Assembly: GCA_019638255.1 (NCBI GenBank)
Contig: JAHBUD010000001.1
Location: forward strand, 992,001-1,056,000
Source: Cyclobacteriaceae bacterium
GTDB lineage: Bacteria; Bacteroidota; Bacteroidia; Cytophagales; Cyclobacteriaceae
Length of the DNA: 64,000 nucleotides
Direction of reading: 5' to 3'
Positions 9,763-18,362 of this stretch are shown here, in pieces; the stretch's first letter is position 1; each line of letters opens with the position of its first letter. The notes beneath the pieces are model-generated. The model made no database searches. It saw nothing but the letters and a program-made list of their open reading frames with translations, and was not told the origin of the DNA. The position numbers and the translations under genes are program-made.

Positions 9763-11241
9763 ATGGGCAAGGAAATTCCCTCACGTCAAGAAGATTATTC
9801 ATTGTGGTACAATGAGTTAGTGAAGAAGGCAGATTTAGCAGAACATTCCGATGTGCGGGGCTGCATGGTTATTAAACCGTACGGTTACAGCATCTGGGAA
9901 AAAATGAAACAAGCCTTGGATAAGATGTTCAAAGACACAGGCCATGTAAATGCTTATTTCCCATTGTTTGTACCGAAAAGCATGTTTGAAGCTGAGGAAC
10001 AAAACGCAGAGGGCTTTGCCAAAGAATGTGCCATTGTAACGCACTATCGATTAAAAAATGATCCGGAGAAAAAAGGAAAGTTGATTGTTGATCCTGCTGC
10101 AAAACTTGAAGAAGAATTGGTTGTAAGGCCTACCAGTGAGGCTATCATCTGGAGCACCTATAAAAAATGGATTCAATCTTATCGCGATTTGCCATTGCTT
10201 ATAAACCAATGGGCAAATGTTGTACGCTGGGAAATGCGCACGCGGTTGTTTCTTCGCACGGCTGAATTTCTTTGGCAGGAGGGACACACAGCTCATACTA
10301 CGGCCGCTGAGGCAATAGCAGAGACCAAACAAATGCTGGATGTTTATGCTGCCTTCGCAGAGCAATACATGGCGGTGCCGGTGATAAAGGGAAAAAAATC
10401 GGAAGGCGAAAAATTTCCGGGTGCGATCGACACGTATTGCATTGAAGGCATGATGCAGGATGGTAAAGCGTTGCAGGCAGGTACATCTCATTTTCTCGGT
10501 CAGAATTTCGCTAAGGCATTTGATGTTCAGTATGCCGGTAAGGATGGTAAGCTTGAATATGTTTGGGGAACATCGTGGGGGGTGAGTACGCGGTTAATGG
10601 GCGCCTTGATCATGGCACATTCCGATGATGATGGTTTGATCTTGCCACCCAAGTTGGCTCCAATACATGTGGTGATTGTTCCGATTTTTAGAAATGATGA
10701 TGAATTGACCAAAATCACAGAAAAAATCAATCCGGTAATTGAGGCGCTGCGCCAACAGGGTTTATCAGTGAAATTTGATTCACGTGATACCCATAAGCCG
10801 GGATTTAAGTTTGCCGAGTGGGAATTAAAAGGCGTTCCTGTGCGATTGGCCATTGGCCCTCGCGATCTTGAAAATGGTACCATTGAAGTAGCCAGACGCG
10901 ACACCCGAGAGAAACAGGTCATGAATCTTGATCAGGTGTCGCATCAAATACCTGCGCTGCTGAACACCATACAGGAAAACATTTACAATCGTGCGTTGTC
11001 GTTCCGAGACAATATGATAACCCGGGTTGATACTTTTGATGAGTTCAAAAAAGTGTTGGATGAAAAAGGAGGTTTTGTTTTGGCCCATTGGGACGGCACC
11101 AGCGAAACTGAAGGACAGATAAAAGAACAGACCAAGGCAACTATTCGTTGTATTCCGCTGGATGCAAGTGAGGAAAATGGTTCATGTATTTATAGCGGAA
11201 AGCCATCGGCAAAGCGTGTGCTTTTTGCCCGGGCGTATTAA
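9763..11241 (+). CDS. proS: Prolyl-tRNA synthetase, archaeal/eukaryotic-like short type
   Basis: 492 residues from ATG 9763. Charges tRNA-Pro with proline. Class II motifs: motif 2 with [27 protein letters not shown] ahead of it and [10 protein letters not shown] in the active site; then an anticodon-binding domain and a short C-terminal domain ending in Tyr (LFARAY), a hallmark of the archaeal-like ProRS form. There is no inserted editing domain of the long bacterial type. The short form is usual in Bacteroidota. Single-gene unit with its own promoter. Confidence 0.97.
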   Translation: MGKEIPSRQEDYSLWYNELVKKADLAEHSDVRGCMVIKPYGYSIWEKMKQALDKMFKDTGHVNAYFPLFVPKSMFEAEEQNAEGFAKECAIVTHYRLKNDPEKKGKLIVDPAAKLEEELVVRPTSEAIIWSTYKKWIQSYRDLPLLINQWANVVRWEMRTRLFLRTAEFLWQEGHTAHTTAAEAIAETKQMLDVYAAFAEQYMAVPVIKGKKSEGEKFPGAIDTYCIEGMMQDGKALQAGTSHFLGQNFAKAFDVQYAGKDGKLEYVWGTSWGVSTRLMGALIMAHSDDDGLILPPKLAPIHVVIVPIFRNDDELTKITEKINPVIEALRQQGLSVKFDSRDTHKPGFKFAEWELKGVPVRLAIGPRDLENGTIEVARRDTREKQVMNLDQVSHQIPALLNTIQENIYNRALSFRDNMITRVDTFDEFKKVLDEKGGFVLAHWDGTSETEGQIKEQTKATIRCIPLDASEENGSCIYSGKPSAKRVLFARAY

Positions 11242-11320
11242 ACTAATTGAAGGTTTCAGTGCCCGGTAACTGACTAAATTATAAAGTCAGGGTAGGCGGA
11301 ATAGTTGAACCTTCTTTTCG

Positions 11321-11328
11321 TACTTTTG
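11321..11328 (+). promoter_or_regulatory. -7 promoter element for the NfeD-floA operon
   Basis: TACTTTTG matches TAnnTTTG exactly, 20 bp before the ATG at 11349. The usual TTTG at -33 is not evident. Confidence 0.6.
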
Positions 11329-11348
11329 ACATCCTTGTAAACTTACAT

Positions 11349-11819
11349 ATGCTCATGTGGCTAGCCATCGCAGCGTTAATTCTTGCCGGTATTGTGCTGA
11401 TAATTGTTGAGGTGATTTTTATTCCTGGAACCACCGTGGTTGGATTGCTGGGTTTGGTATTTACAATAGTCGGTTTAGTATTTGGTTACAGTGAGTTTGG
11501 AAGTGAGGCTGGCTCATGGCTATTACTTGGCACCCTCCTCACCTTGGCGGTAGTAATTTACCTGAGTTTTCGAAAAGGAGCCTGGAAGAAGTTTGCCCTG
11601 AAATCGGCCATTGACAGCAAAGTAAATGAGGATTTGCTTGAGTCCTTAACCATAGGTGCAGAAGGAATTGCTTTTTCGGCATTACGCCCAATGGGTACCG
11701 CTGAATTCGATGGTAAATTCGTTGAAGTTAAAACCAATGGCGATTATCTTGCGGCAGGTACTCGAGTTAAAATAGCTCAAATTCAAATAAACGATATTGT
11801 TGTAGAACCCATTAATTAA
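11349..11819 (+). CDS. NfeD-like membrane protein
   Basis: 156 residues. Two or three transmembrane segments in the first 75 residues (IAALILAGIVLIIVEVIFIP, then a Gly-rich hydrophobic region), followed by a soluble C-terminal domain with IGAEGIAFSALRPMGTAEF and GTRVKIAQIQINDIVVEP, the OB-fold of NfeD proteins. This is the short form without the ClpP-like protease domain. NfeD proteins pair with flotillins in membrane microdomains, and floA follows by 12 bp. An alternative ATG at 11355 would remove two residues. Confidence 0.88.
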   Translation: MLMWLAIAALILAGIVLIIVEVIFIPGTTVVGLLGLVFTIVGLVFGYSEFGSEAGSWLLLGTLLTLAVVIYLSFRKGAWKKFALKSAIDSKVNEDLLESLTIGAEGIAFSALRPMGTAEFDGKFVEVKTNGDYLAAGTRVKIAQIQINDIVVEPIN

Positions 11820-11831
11820 ACCCAACACTTT

Positions 11832-12833
11832 ATGGAACTGGAAGGTGCAATGCTTCTCTTTATGGTCTTCGCAGGAATTGTCCTGTTTTTCATTTTTCTA
11901 TACTTCGTACCCGTTAACCTGTGGATCACCGCCATATTCAGTGGTGTTCGGGTTGGGTTGTTCGAACTGGTGTTCATGCGCATTCGAAAAGTTCCACCCA
12001 GTGTTATCGTAAATTCACTCATCACTGCAACCAAAGCCGGTTTGAAACTTACTGTTAGTGATTTGGAAACGCACTACCTGGCCGGGGGTAATGTGCCCAA
12101 TGTTATCCGTGCATTGATATCCGCTGATAAAGCAAACATTAAAGTTGATTTTAAGCAGGCTACTGCTATCGACCTTGCCGGCCGCGATGTGTTTCAGGCA
12201 GTGCAAATTTCAGTAAATCCGAAAGTGATAACCACCCCGAAGGTAGCGGCCGTTGCTTCTGATGGTATTCAATTGATTGCTATAGCACGGGTTACCGTAA
12301 GGGCTAACATACAGCAATTGGTTGGTGGTGCTGGTGAAGATACCATTCTCGCCCGTGTTGGTGAGGGTATTGTATCCTCCATTGGTTCAGCATCTTCGCA
12401 TAAAGAAGTGTTGGAGAATCCGGATAAGATTTCAAAGCTGGTATTGTCGCGTGGATTGGATGCCGGAACTGCATTCCAGATTCTATCCATTGATATTGCT
12501 GATGTGGATGTTGGCGCAAACATTGGAGCTAAACTTCAAATTGATCAGGCCTCTGCTGATTTAAAAGTAGCAGAAGCAAAAGCTGAAGAGCGCAGGGCGA
12601 TGGCCGTAGCGGAAGAGCAGGAAATGAAAGCAAAAGCTCAGGAAGCACGCGCCAAAGTAATTTTGGCCGAGGCGGAAATCCCTAAAGCAATTGCTGAGTC
12701 GTTTGTTAAGGGCAATCTTGGCGTAATGGATTATTACCGCATGCAAAATGTACAAGCTGATACAGGCATGCGTCAGGCCATTTCTGATTCAGGTAAAGGA
12801 TCAGGCCCGAGCAATGCTCCGAAAAGAGATTAA
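11832..12833 (+). CDS. floA: Flotillin-like protein FloA
   Basis: 333 residues, matching the FloA/YqfA family. An N-terminal membrane anchor (about residues 5-30) is followed by an SPFH/band-7-like domain ([19 protein letters not shown]) and a charged coiled-coil rich in Ala/Glu/Lys (residues about 240-290: [20 protein letters not shown]). FloA organises functional membrane microdomains at the inner membrane. Second gene of the nfeD-floA operon, closed by a hairpin terminator 25 bp downstream. Confidence 0.94.
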   Translation: MELEGAMLLFMVFAGIVLFFIFLYFVPVNLWITAIFSGVRVGLFELVFMRIRKVPPSVIVNSLITATKAGLKLTVSDLETHYLAGGNVPNVIRALISADKANIKVDFKQATAIDLAGRDVFQAVQISVNPKVITTPKVAAVASDGIQLIAIARVTVRANIQQLVGGAGEDTILARVGEGIVSSIGSASSHKEVLENPDKISKLVLSRGLDAGTAFQILSIDIADVDVGANIGAKLQIDQASADLKVAEAKAEERRAMAVAEEQEMKAKAQEARAKVILAEAEIPKAIAESFVKGNLGVMDYYRMQNVQADTGMRQAISDSGKGSGPSNAPKRD

Positions 12834-12857
12834 ACACAATCATGAATTCGATAATGG

Positions 12858-12885
12858 AAAGGCCGCAAGGCCTTTTCTCTTTTCT
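12858..12885 (+). terminator. Intrinsic terminator after floA
   Basis: AAAGGCC (12858-12864), loop GCAA, GGCCTTT (12869-12875), followed by TCTCTTTTCT. Seven paired bases with a tetraloop and a pyrimidine-rich tail, 25 bp after the floA stop. Confidence 0.8.
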
Positions 12886-13051
12886 GCTAACAAGCAAAAG
12901 GGCCCATTGCAAAATGCCTTTGATCCGAATGGGTACCGATGTATCAGTTGATGCATCTTCTAAGCACTTCACAATTATAGTATGAGACACTTCGTCCGCG
13001 GTGTGACAATACGATCAACGTAGGCGGTAAAACAATTTTCAGCTTCTTTTA

Positions 13052-15169
13052 TCAAAGTTTTAACTCCCTGAATTCACTTCTCTTGAGACCGAAGTATACA
13101 TTTCGCTTTTTTTCATATAGCAACAAGTCATACTGAAGTGGTATGGTGCTTATACCTTGTAGGGTTACCAATCCGTAGTTGTTGTTTTGTTTAATAATAA
13201 CATACCCATTGTTAAGGTCATCAATCCATTCGTACTTAGGCTGAAGCAAAATATTTCCATTTGAATCGGATAATCCTACACCATTGGTTGTAGAGATTCT
13301 AAACCGGCCATTATCCTGTACAATAATATGATTGTATCGTGCATCCAGGGCCAACTTACCATCGGCTTGTAAAAGCCCATACTTTCCGTTCTGCTTCACC
13401 AAGGCATAGCCGTTCGTGAAGGATGACACTTCTTCAAATACAGGTTGAATGGCGATCTTATCTTCCTTGTTGATATAGCCCCATTTACCTCTGATCTTAA
13501 CAGCTGCAAGGGCTTCCTGAAAGGGCAAAATATCCTCATACCGATTGGCAATCCTTAGCCTGCCCATGTCATCTATAAACCCATACTTGCCGTTTTTCTT
13601 TATTCCACGATACCCTTCACTCGCAGGGAAAATTTCTTCGTTGCGTTCTGCGTGGGGTTGTTCACGATGAATGATTTGACCGTCCAGGTTAATGATCCAT
13701 TTTCCACCGGAGGATATTGTCTCTACGAGATTGTTATCTTTAAATTCAATTGGGTTGGAAGTGAAATAAATGGTTGAGCCGTTAATCGATTTCAGAAATG
13801 TGAGGTTATCGGCAAACTCAAAATATCGTTCACTGTTTAGCAGTTTAATGGGATTTGGCTGTGGCGTGATTTTCCATTCTTCTTTTATGGTGATGATGCC
13901 GTAAGCTCCTTTGAATTTTATGGCCACCAGATTTTCGAAGGCATCCAGCAAACTGTCGTATACACAGGCAATGATTTCTTTTCCTTGAGTATCAATGCCT
14001 CCGTCATAACCATTTTTCTGCACAGGATAAACAGTGCCATTGAAGGGCTCAATCCGGTCGTAAGCTTTTGTAGTTAAGCGTTTACCTTGCGGATTGTACA
14101 ATGTCCAGAATTCTTTGCCTTGGGTTAAGGTTGAAGTGATTATATAGCCTGGATGAATAGTTAAATGATGAAATGTAGCCGGCAATAGAATGGCACCATG
14201 CTCATCCATAACACCTACACGTTTTTTTTGAGTGAACACTGCAAGCCCGTTTTGAAAAGGTTGAAGTCGATCAACCTGTACATTCCCAACACGATTAAAA
14301 TCAACATCAAGCAGTGATGTTCCAAAGGCGGTTATACTTTTAACACGATTGTTGCCAATGGGCAGTAGGGAGTCTGCTTCAATTTTTTTATGCACTGAAT
14401 TAGCAGCCGAAAGGATATGCCACTCATTCGATTTGCGGACCTGGGGTGTGGAGCCGGTAAGGTTAATCTCACGAAACGTTGGCTCCTGAATTACAATTCC
14501 TTCCCGGTTAATAAGCCCTTGTTTGCCGTTTTGATAAATAATGGCCAGGTTATTTTGAATGGGTGAGATACTGTCAATGTCGAAGGCTGTGATTTGTCTT
14601 CCGTTTTCTGTAAACAATGCAGTCTTGTTCTGAAAATTCTGCACACCAAAACGGAGACTTCCGAGTGGATAAATATTCTGGTAGGCCTGAGGAATCAGAA
14701 GCTTATGTTCCATATCGATTAATCCATATTTAAGTACGCCTCCATCAAGTGTGTATACTACGGCTCGTGAATGATGGATTTTTATTCCCGCATATTGAAA
14801 AGGAATGATGGCTTTCCCTGCGGCATTGATGCAACCCGTGCTCATGCGAAGAGATAAGGGTGATTGTTTGCTGGCAATAAACAAACCTGGTGGCGCAGGT
14901 AATAGCGATGCGTAGTCGGCTTTTGTAATCCGTTGGTTGGAAATCGCGATGAGTCCCCATTGGTCGTTGAGCTTGTATCCGGTAATCCTATCAACAATCG
15001 AAAAAGAGCCATCGCTCCAGCCCAACGCATCGTATGTGGCCGGAATGATGATCGTACCTTGCTGGTCTTTTAACCCAACCTTTCCGTTTTCATTAAAAGT
15101 GTAATAAGGATTGGAAAAAACCTGCTGCCCGGTAGTGATCAGCAGTATCGACAACCAAATCAGTTTCAT
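13052..15169 (-). CDS. Exported WG-repeat protein
   Basis: 705 residues with signal peptide (LIWLSILLITTGQQVFSNP). The mature part is a chain of WG repeats (Pfam WG containing repeat, PF14903) such as KVGLKDQQGTIIIPATYDAL, KWGYINKEDKIAIQPVFEEV and KYGLLQADGKLALDARYNHI: an aromatic-Gly start, then 'G.I.I...Y'. More than ten copies are recognisable, some degenerate. WG proteins are common in Bacteroidota and of largely unknown function, probably binding or scaffolding in periplasm or at the surface. Single gene with a strong promoter reading directly into the start codon. Confidence 0.87.
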   Translation of the reverse strand: MKLIWLSILLITTGQQVFSNPYYTFNENGKVGLKDQQGTIIIPATYDALGWSDGSFSIVDRITGYKLNDQWGLIAISNQRITKADYASLLPAPPGLFIASKQSPLSLRMSTGCINAAGKAIIPFQYAGIKIHHSRAVVYTLDGGVLKYGLIDMEHKLLIPQAYQNIYPLGSLRFGVQNFQNKTALFTENGRQITAFDIDSISPIQNNLAIIYQNGKQGLINREGIVIQEPTFREINLTGSTPQVRKSNEWHILSAANSVHKKIEADSLLPIGNNRVKSITAFGTSLLDVDFNRVGNVQVDRLQPFQNGLAVFTQKKRVGVMDEHGAILLPATFHHLTIHPGYIITSTLTQGKEFWTLYNPQGKRLTTKAYDRIEPFNGTVYPVQKNGYDGGIDTQGKEIIACVYDSLLDAFENLVAIKFKGAYGIITIKEEWKITPQPNPIKLLNSERYFEFADNLTFLKSINGSTIYFTSNPIEFKDNNLVETISSGGKWIINLDGQIIHREQPHAERNEEIFPASEGYRGIKKNGKYGFIDDMGRLRIANRYEDILPFQEALAAVKIRGKWGYINKEDKIAIQPVFEEVSSFTNGYALVKQNGKYGLLQADGKLALDARYNHIIVQDNGRFRISTTNGVGLSDSNGNILLQPKYEWIDDLNNGYVIIKQNNNYGLVTLQGISTIPLQYDLLLYEKKRNVYFGLKRSEFRELKL

Positions 15170-15177
15170 AAAAGGTT

Positions 15178-15208
15178 CAAAGATAAGGGTAGGGATGCAA
15201 CGGGCAAA
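15178..15208 (-). promoter_or_regulatory. Full Bacteroidota promoter for the WG-repeat gene
   Basis: On the minus strand, TTTG (15208-15205), a 19-bp spacer and TATCTTTG (15185-15178). Both elements are perfect matches. The -7 element ends 8 bp before the ATG at 15169, so the 5' leader must be only a few bases. Confidence 0.8.
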
Positions 15209-15229
15209 TGGATGTGCTTATTGGGTGAT

Positions 15230-15871
15230 TTAGTTTTTTTCGTGCTCATTCCGGTAACGCATTACATCCTCAGGTGTATCAATATCTGTTTCGCCTTCCG
15301 GAAAGTCTATTGAGACCAGATTGTTACCGTGACGTTCAATAATCTTTTTTGCTCCTTGTTCATCATCAAGGCCAAGCAATTCTTGAAACAAGCTTTGATC
15401 AAATACTGCCGGCACCCCAAATGTATTAGCATAGGAAGAAGCTATGATGGACGCTTCTGATTGTTTAAATAAACGGATCAAGGCATTTAAATGTGTGGAG
15501 GTGATGAAGGGTTGGTCGCACACCATAACAAGAATGCCGTGCGTAGTTGAGTACTTTTTTGAAATGTAGCCGATACCTGCTTTCAATGAACTACCCATCC
15601 CTTCGTTCCACTGGTTATGAACAAAAACATCTACAGCCAAATCATTGATGACCTGATGATGTTGTTCTGCCTGATGCCCGAGTAGAACAACAACCGGAGC
15701 GGTTTCTGATGCTATAGCGGCCTGTACACTTTTTCGAAGTAAGGGCAAGCCATTCAGGTCAAGCAGTTGTTTGGATTGTCCTAATCGTGTGGAGGCTCCT
15801 GCAGCAAGAATAAGTGTAGTGATTAGGCTCCTGCCTTTTGCGGTAGGGTTGATTTTTTCAGCGTTATCCAT
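15230..15871 (-). CDS. MobA/MocA-like molybdopterin nucleotidyltransferase
   Basis: 213 residues. The N-terminal LAAGASTRLGQSKQLL is the nucleotide-binding signature of NTP_transf_3 enzymes, and VMVCDQPFI carries the metal-binding Asp. MocA (CTP) and MobA (GTP) attach a nucleotide to molybdopterin. Because the operon encodes a xanthine-oxidase-family enzyme, whose cofactor is usually the cytosine dinucleotide form, a MocA role is more likely; this is inferred from context. Last gene of the Mo-hydroxylase operon, 35 bp after xdhC. Start ATG at 15871. Confidence 0.88.
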   Translation of the reverse strand: MDNAEKINPTAKGRSLITTLILAAGASTRLGQSKQLLDLNGLPLLRKSVQAAIASETAPVVVLLGHQAEQHHQVINDLAVDVFVHNQWNEGMGSSLKAGIGYISKKYSTTHGILVMVCDQPFITSTHLNALIRLFKQSEASIIASSYANTFGVPAVFDQSLFQELLGLDDEQGAKKIIERHGNNLVSIDFPEGETDIDTPEDVMRYRNEHEKN

Positions 15872-15906
15872 TCAGGAATTCTGTTTCTTTCTGAAGGGTT
15901 AGATCA

Positions 15907-17070
15907 TTATCCGTTTGCGGACTGATGCTGGTCTTCATCATGAAGATAGACTTGCTTAAATACCTGCTCTCCCTTGCGTTCGTGAATAGGGCCGTTGCGG
16001 TATTTCAAAAATCCGCCTGAGCGATTGGTAAACTTGCTTTGAATTTCGGCCAGAATGGAAAGCGCAATCTCATCAGGAGTTTCGGCACCAATATCCAAGC
16101 CAATGGGTGAGTGAATCCGTTGCCAATCTTCTTTGGATAACGTAATGCCTTGCGATTCAAATTCAGCCAGCATTTTATCAAACCGTTTTCGCGGACCGAG
16201 TATGCCGATGTAGGGTGTTTGAGTAGTCAAAAGTTTTTTTAGTACATCACGATCGTACTCATAATTGTGCGACATCAATACGCACGCGGTGAAGGGTGTA
16301 ATGGTAAAATCGCAGTCAATGAATTCGCGTTGACAAAGCGATAACTTATCGGCCGTTGGAAAAAAAATTGGCGCAATATGCGACACACATTCATCGGTTA
16401 CCTGCACATTCCAACCCAACGATTTGGCTAATGTACTTACAGGCCGTGCATCAAATCCGCCACCAAAAATGATTAAGGAAATAACAGGCTGAATTAACTC
16501 TATAAATATTTCTTCTTCCTGAATGAATTTTGGTTCACTTCGGTGGTGATGAAATACATCAACCAATTCATGAAACACTTTTTTATTTAAATCGGCATCC
16601 GAAAATTCAAACTGAATCTGTTGGTTTTGATCCAACAAATATTTTTCTCCGGCAAATTCTCCGTGTACCCGTGTTGCCAAGGCCACCGGTTGATTTTGCG
16701 ATACAATTTGTTCGATCAGCGTAATGGTATTCGATTTGGCTTCGGTATCAATGGGTTCAATCAATACATCGATTACTCCATTACAACCCAGCCCGATACC
16801 CAGGTTTTGGTTGCTTTCTTCGCGTGTGTCGTAGGTAATGGTCATGGGTTTGTTTTCTATCATGACTTTACGCGCTTTTCGCAGGGCATCTCCTTCCAGG
16901 CAACCGCCACTGATGGAGCCTACCCATTTTCCGTCATCGGTAATGAGCATGCGTGCACCCGGGCTGCGGTACGATGAACCTTTAACATTCACTACGGTAG
17001 CCAATGCTGCTTTATGTTGCGATAAATCAACTTTTTTGAAAGCCTCCAGTATGGTTTTAAGTTCTTTCAT
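15907..17070 (-). CDS. XdhC/CoxI family molybdenum cofactor insertion protein
   Basis: 387 residues. The N-terminal XdhC_CoxI domain has KGSSYRSPGARM and GGCLEGD; the C-terminal half is a Rossmann-type XdhC_C domain with LIIFGGGFDARPVSTLAKSL. XdhC proteins bind the mature Mo cofactor, promote its sulfuration and hand it to xanthine-oxidase-family apoenzymes, acting in the cytoplasm before Tat export. Placement between the enzyme subunits and the nucleotidyltransferase supports a dedicated chaperone for this operon. Confidence 0.9.
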   Translation of the reverse strand: MKELKTILEAFKKVDLSQHKAALATVVNVKGSSYRSPGARMLITDDGKWVGSISGGCLEGDALRKARKVMIENKPMTITYDTREESNQNLGIGLGCNGVIDVLIEPIDTEAKSNTITLIEQIVSQNQPVALATRVHGEFAGEKYLLDQNQQIQFEFSDADLNKKVFHELVDVFHHHRSEPKFIQEEEIFIELIQPVISLIIFGGGFDARPVSTLAKSLGWNVQVTDECVSHIAPIFFPTADKLSLCQREFIDCDFTITPFTACVLMSHNYEYDRDVLKKLLTTQTPYIGILGPRKRFDKMLAEFESQGITLSKEDWQRIHSPIGLDIGAETPDEIALSILAEIQSKFTNRSGGFLKYRNGPIHERKGEQVFKQVYLHDEDQHQSANG

Positions 17071-17134
17071 GTTTGGTTATGGTGAAAGTACTGAAGAAGC
17101 CGGGAACATCCTATCGGAATTATGCTTACGGAAA

Positions 17135-17923
17135 CTACTTGGTTAACTCCTTCAATAAATCTCTGCACCGTTCTTTACGCTGTTCATCATCGGGTTCAGC
17201 CAATGGCAGTTTTAGTGCCTTTTGCAGAATGGCGATAGCCTTTTCTGTTTTTCCTAAGTCGGCATAGGCCGAAGCCTGACCAAACAGATACAGAATACTG
17301 TTTGGATTAATTGTCAATGCTTTATTGAAGTAGGTTAGTGCATTTTCTCTAGAAATTTCTTCTGGCAAACCACCAAACAATACTTTGCAGGCCAACAACT
17401 CCAACCAGTTAAGCCGCGATAATTCCAGTTGCCATTTGCCCAACACAAAGTAAGCTTCACCATACAGTGAATCGAGTTCAATTATTGTTTTTGCTTCTGC
17501 GTGAATTAATTTGGCATCGAGAACTTTTTCGCGCGGATTCCGGGAGATTTCGGATAACAAGCCTAACGAAATAATGTGCGCAAGCCGTGCATCCGGATCG
17601 GTAGGACTAATTTCTATGGCGCGGTTGGCATAGCTCCTTGCCTTTTCCAGGTGCTTGCGCTTTTCTTCCATTTTACTGGTGGGTATTCTTCCACCGATGT
17701 TGGCCTCCATGCGGCTTGCGTGTGCGTAAGCCTTTGGATGCTTTGGATCTTCCTTAATGACCTGTTCAAACTTATTAAGTGCCTTTTCGGTTTTAAAAGC
17801 TTTTTCCAGCGCCAAACCTTCTTCAAAAGCATTAGCATGTTGGGTGTAAGCCGTGAAAGGAAAAAGTACGATAAAATATATTGTTCCTTTAAGGCAATTA
17901 TGCCTGTTCACTGTTGCCCACAT
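17135..17923 (-). CDS. Exported TPR-repeat protein within the Mo-hydroxylase operon
   Basis: 262 residues. A hydrophobic N-terminal segment (GTIYFIVLFPFTAYTQ) looks like a signal peptide. TPR-like helices follow: ALNKFEQVIKEDPKHPKAYA, ANRAIEISPTDPDARLA, ALTYFNKALTINPNSILYLF, AIAILQKALKLP. Two TPR units are separated by a stretch (RNPREKVLDAKLIHAEA) resembling the RMD1-type helical protein. Its start overlaps the cytochrome gene by 16 bp, so it belongs to the operon. Role unknown; assembly scaffold for the periplasmic enzyme is a guess. Confidence 0.75.
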   Translation of the reverse strand: MWATVNRHNCLKGTIYFIVLFPFTAYTQHANAFEEGLALEKAFKTEKALNKFEQVIKEDPKHPKAYAHASRMEANIGGRIPTSKMEEKRKHLEKARSYANRAIEISPTDPDARLAHIISLGLLSEISRNPREKVLDAKLIHAEAKTIIELDSLYGEAYFVLGKWQLELSRLNWLELLACKVLFGGLPEEISRENALTYFNKALTINPNSILYLFGQASAYADLGKTEKAIAILQKALKLPLAEPDDEQRKERCRDLLKELTK

Positions 17924-18351
17924 TGGTTTAAAATTTTCTCTGCCTCCATAACGTCAATCAGGCCTTTATCGTGTTCCCATGCGTTGTAAATGTACGTTGC
18001 AAGTTGAGCAATTTCCAAGTTTGTTAGCGTGGGTATGCCCGGCATGGGTTGGTTGTACTGAATGCCGTTCACATTGATTTCACCCTTAATTCCAAACCGC
18101 ATTCCACAAAGCACCTGTTCGAAGTTATTGTCCATGAAATCCGATTTATTTAGTGGAGGATATACCCGGCCAAGTCCTGTTCCGGTTGATTGGTGGCAGT
18201 TGCTGCAATGCTTTTCGTAAAGAAGTTCGCCCTGACGGAAGTATTGGGTGAATTTGTTTGAAGTGTTGCGGTCAGTGTTGAACTGACCGCAACCGGAAAC
18301 TAAATAAATAATGATCAGAAATGCGCCTGGGCGCTGGAGAAATTTAACCAA
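17908..18351 (-). CDS. Lipoprotein mono-heme cytochrome c
   Basis: 147 residues. A lipobox (YLVSGC, Cys21) predicts a lipid-anchored periplasmic protein. Heme motif CSNCH at 49-53 and a likely axial Met at 103 (QPMPGIP) define a class I cytochrome c. It lies 11 bp after the molybdopterin subunit, where cytochromes often act as electron acceptor for periplasmic Mo hydroxylases of the IorAB/aldehyde oxidase type. Co-transcription and role as acceptor are inferred from position. Confidence 0.9.
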   Translation of the reverse strand: MVKFLQRPGAFLIIIYLVSGCGQFNTDRNTSNKFTQYFRQGELLYEKHCSNCHQSTGTGLGRVYPPLNKSDFMDNNFEQVLCGMRFGIKGEINVNGIQYNQPMPGIPTLTNLEIAQLATYIYNAWEHDKGLIDVMEAEKILNQCGQQ

Positions 18352-18362
18352 GTTCTAAAAAA

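Noticed and set aside
10051..10491. 146-residue open frame antisense to proS
   Set aside because: Overlaps the conserved class II active-site region of proS and has no family features.
11270..11290. Hairpin CTGACT...AGTCAG after proS as a terminator
   Set aside because: Only 6 bp of stem and followed by GGTAGG, no T-run.
12886..13051. Possible small gene or RNA between floA and the WG-repeat gene
   Set aside because: Beyond the floA terminator I see no start with a family match, no stable structure and no promoter element.
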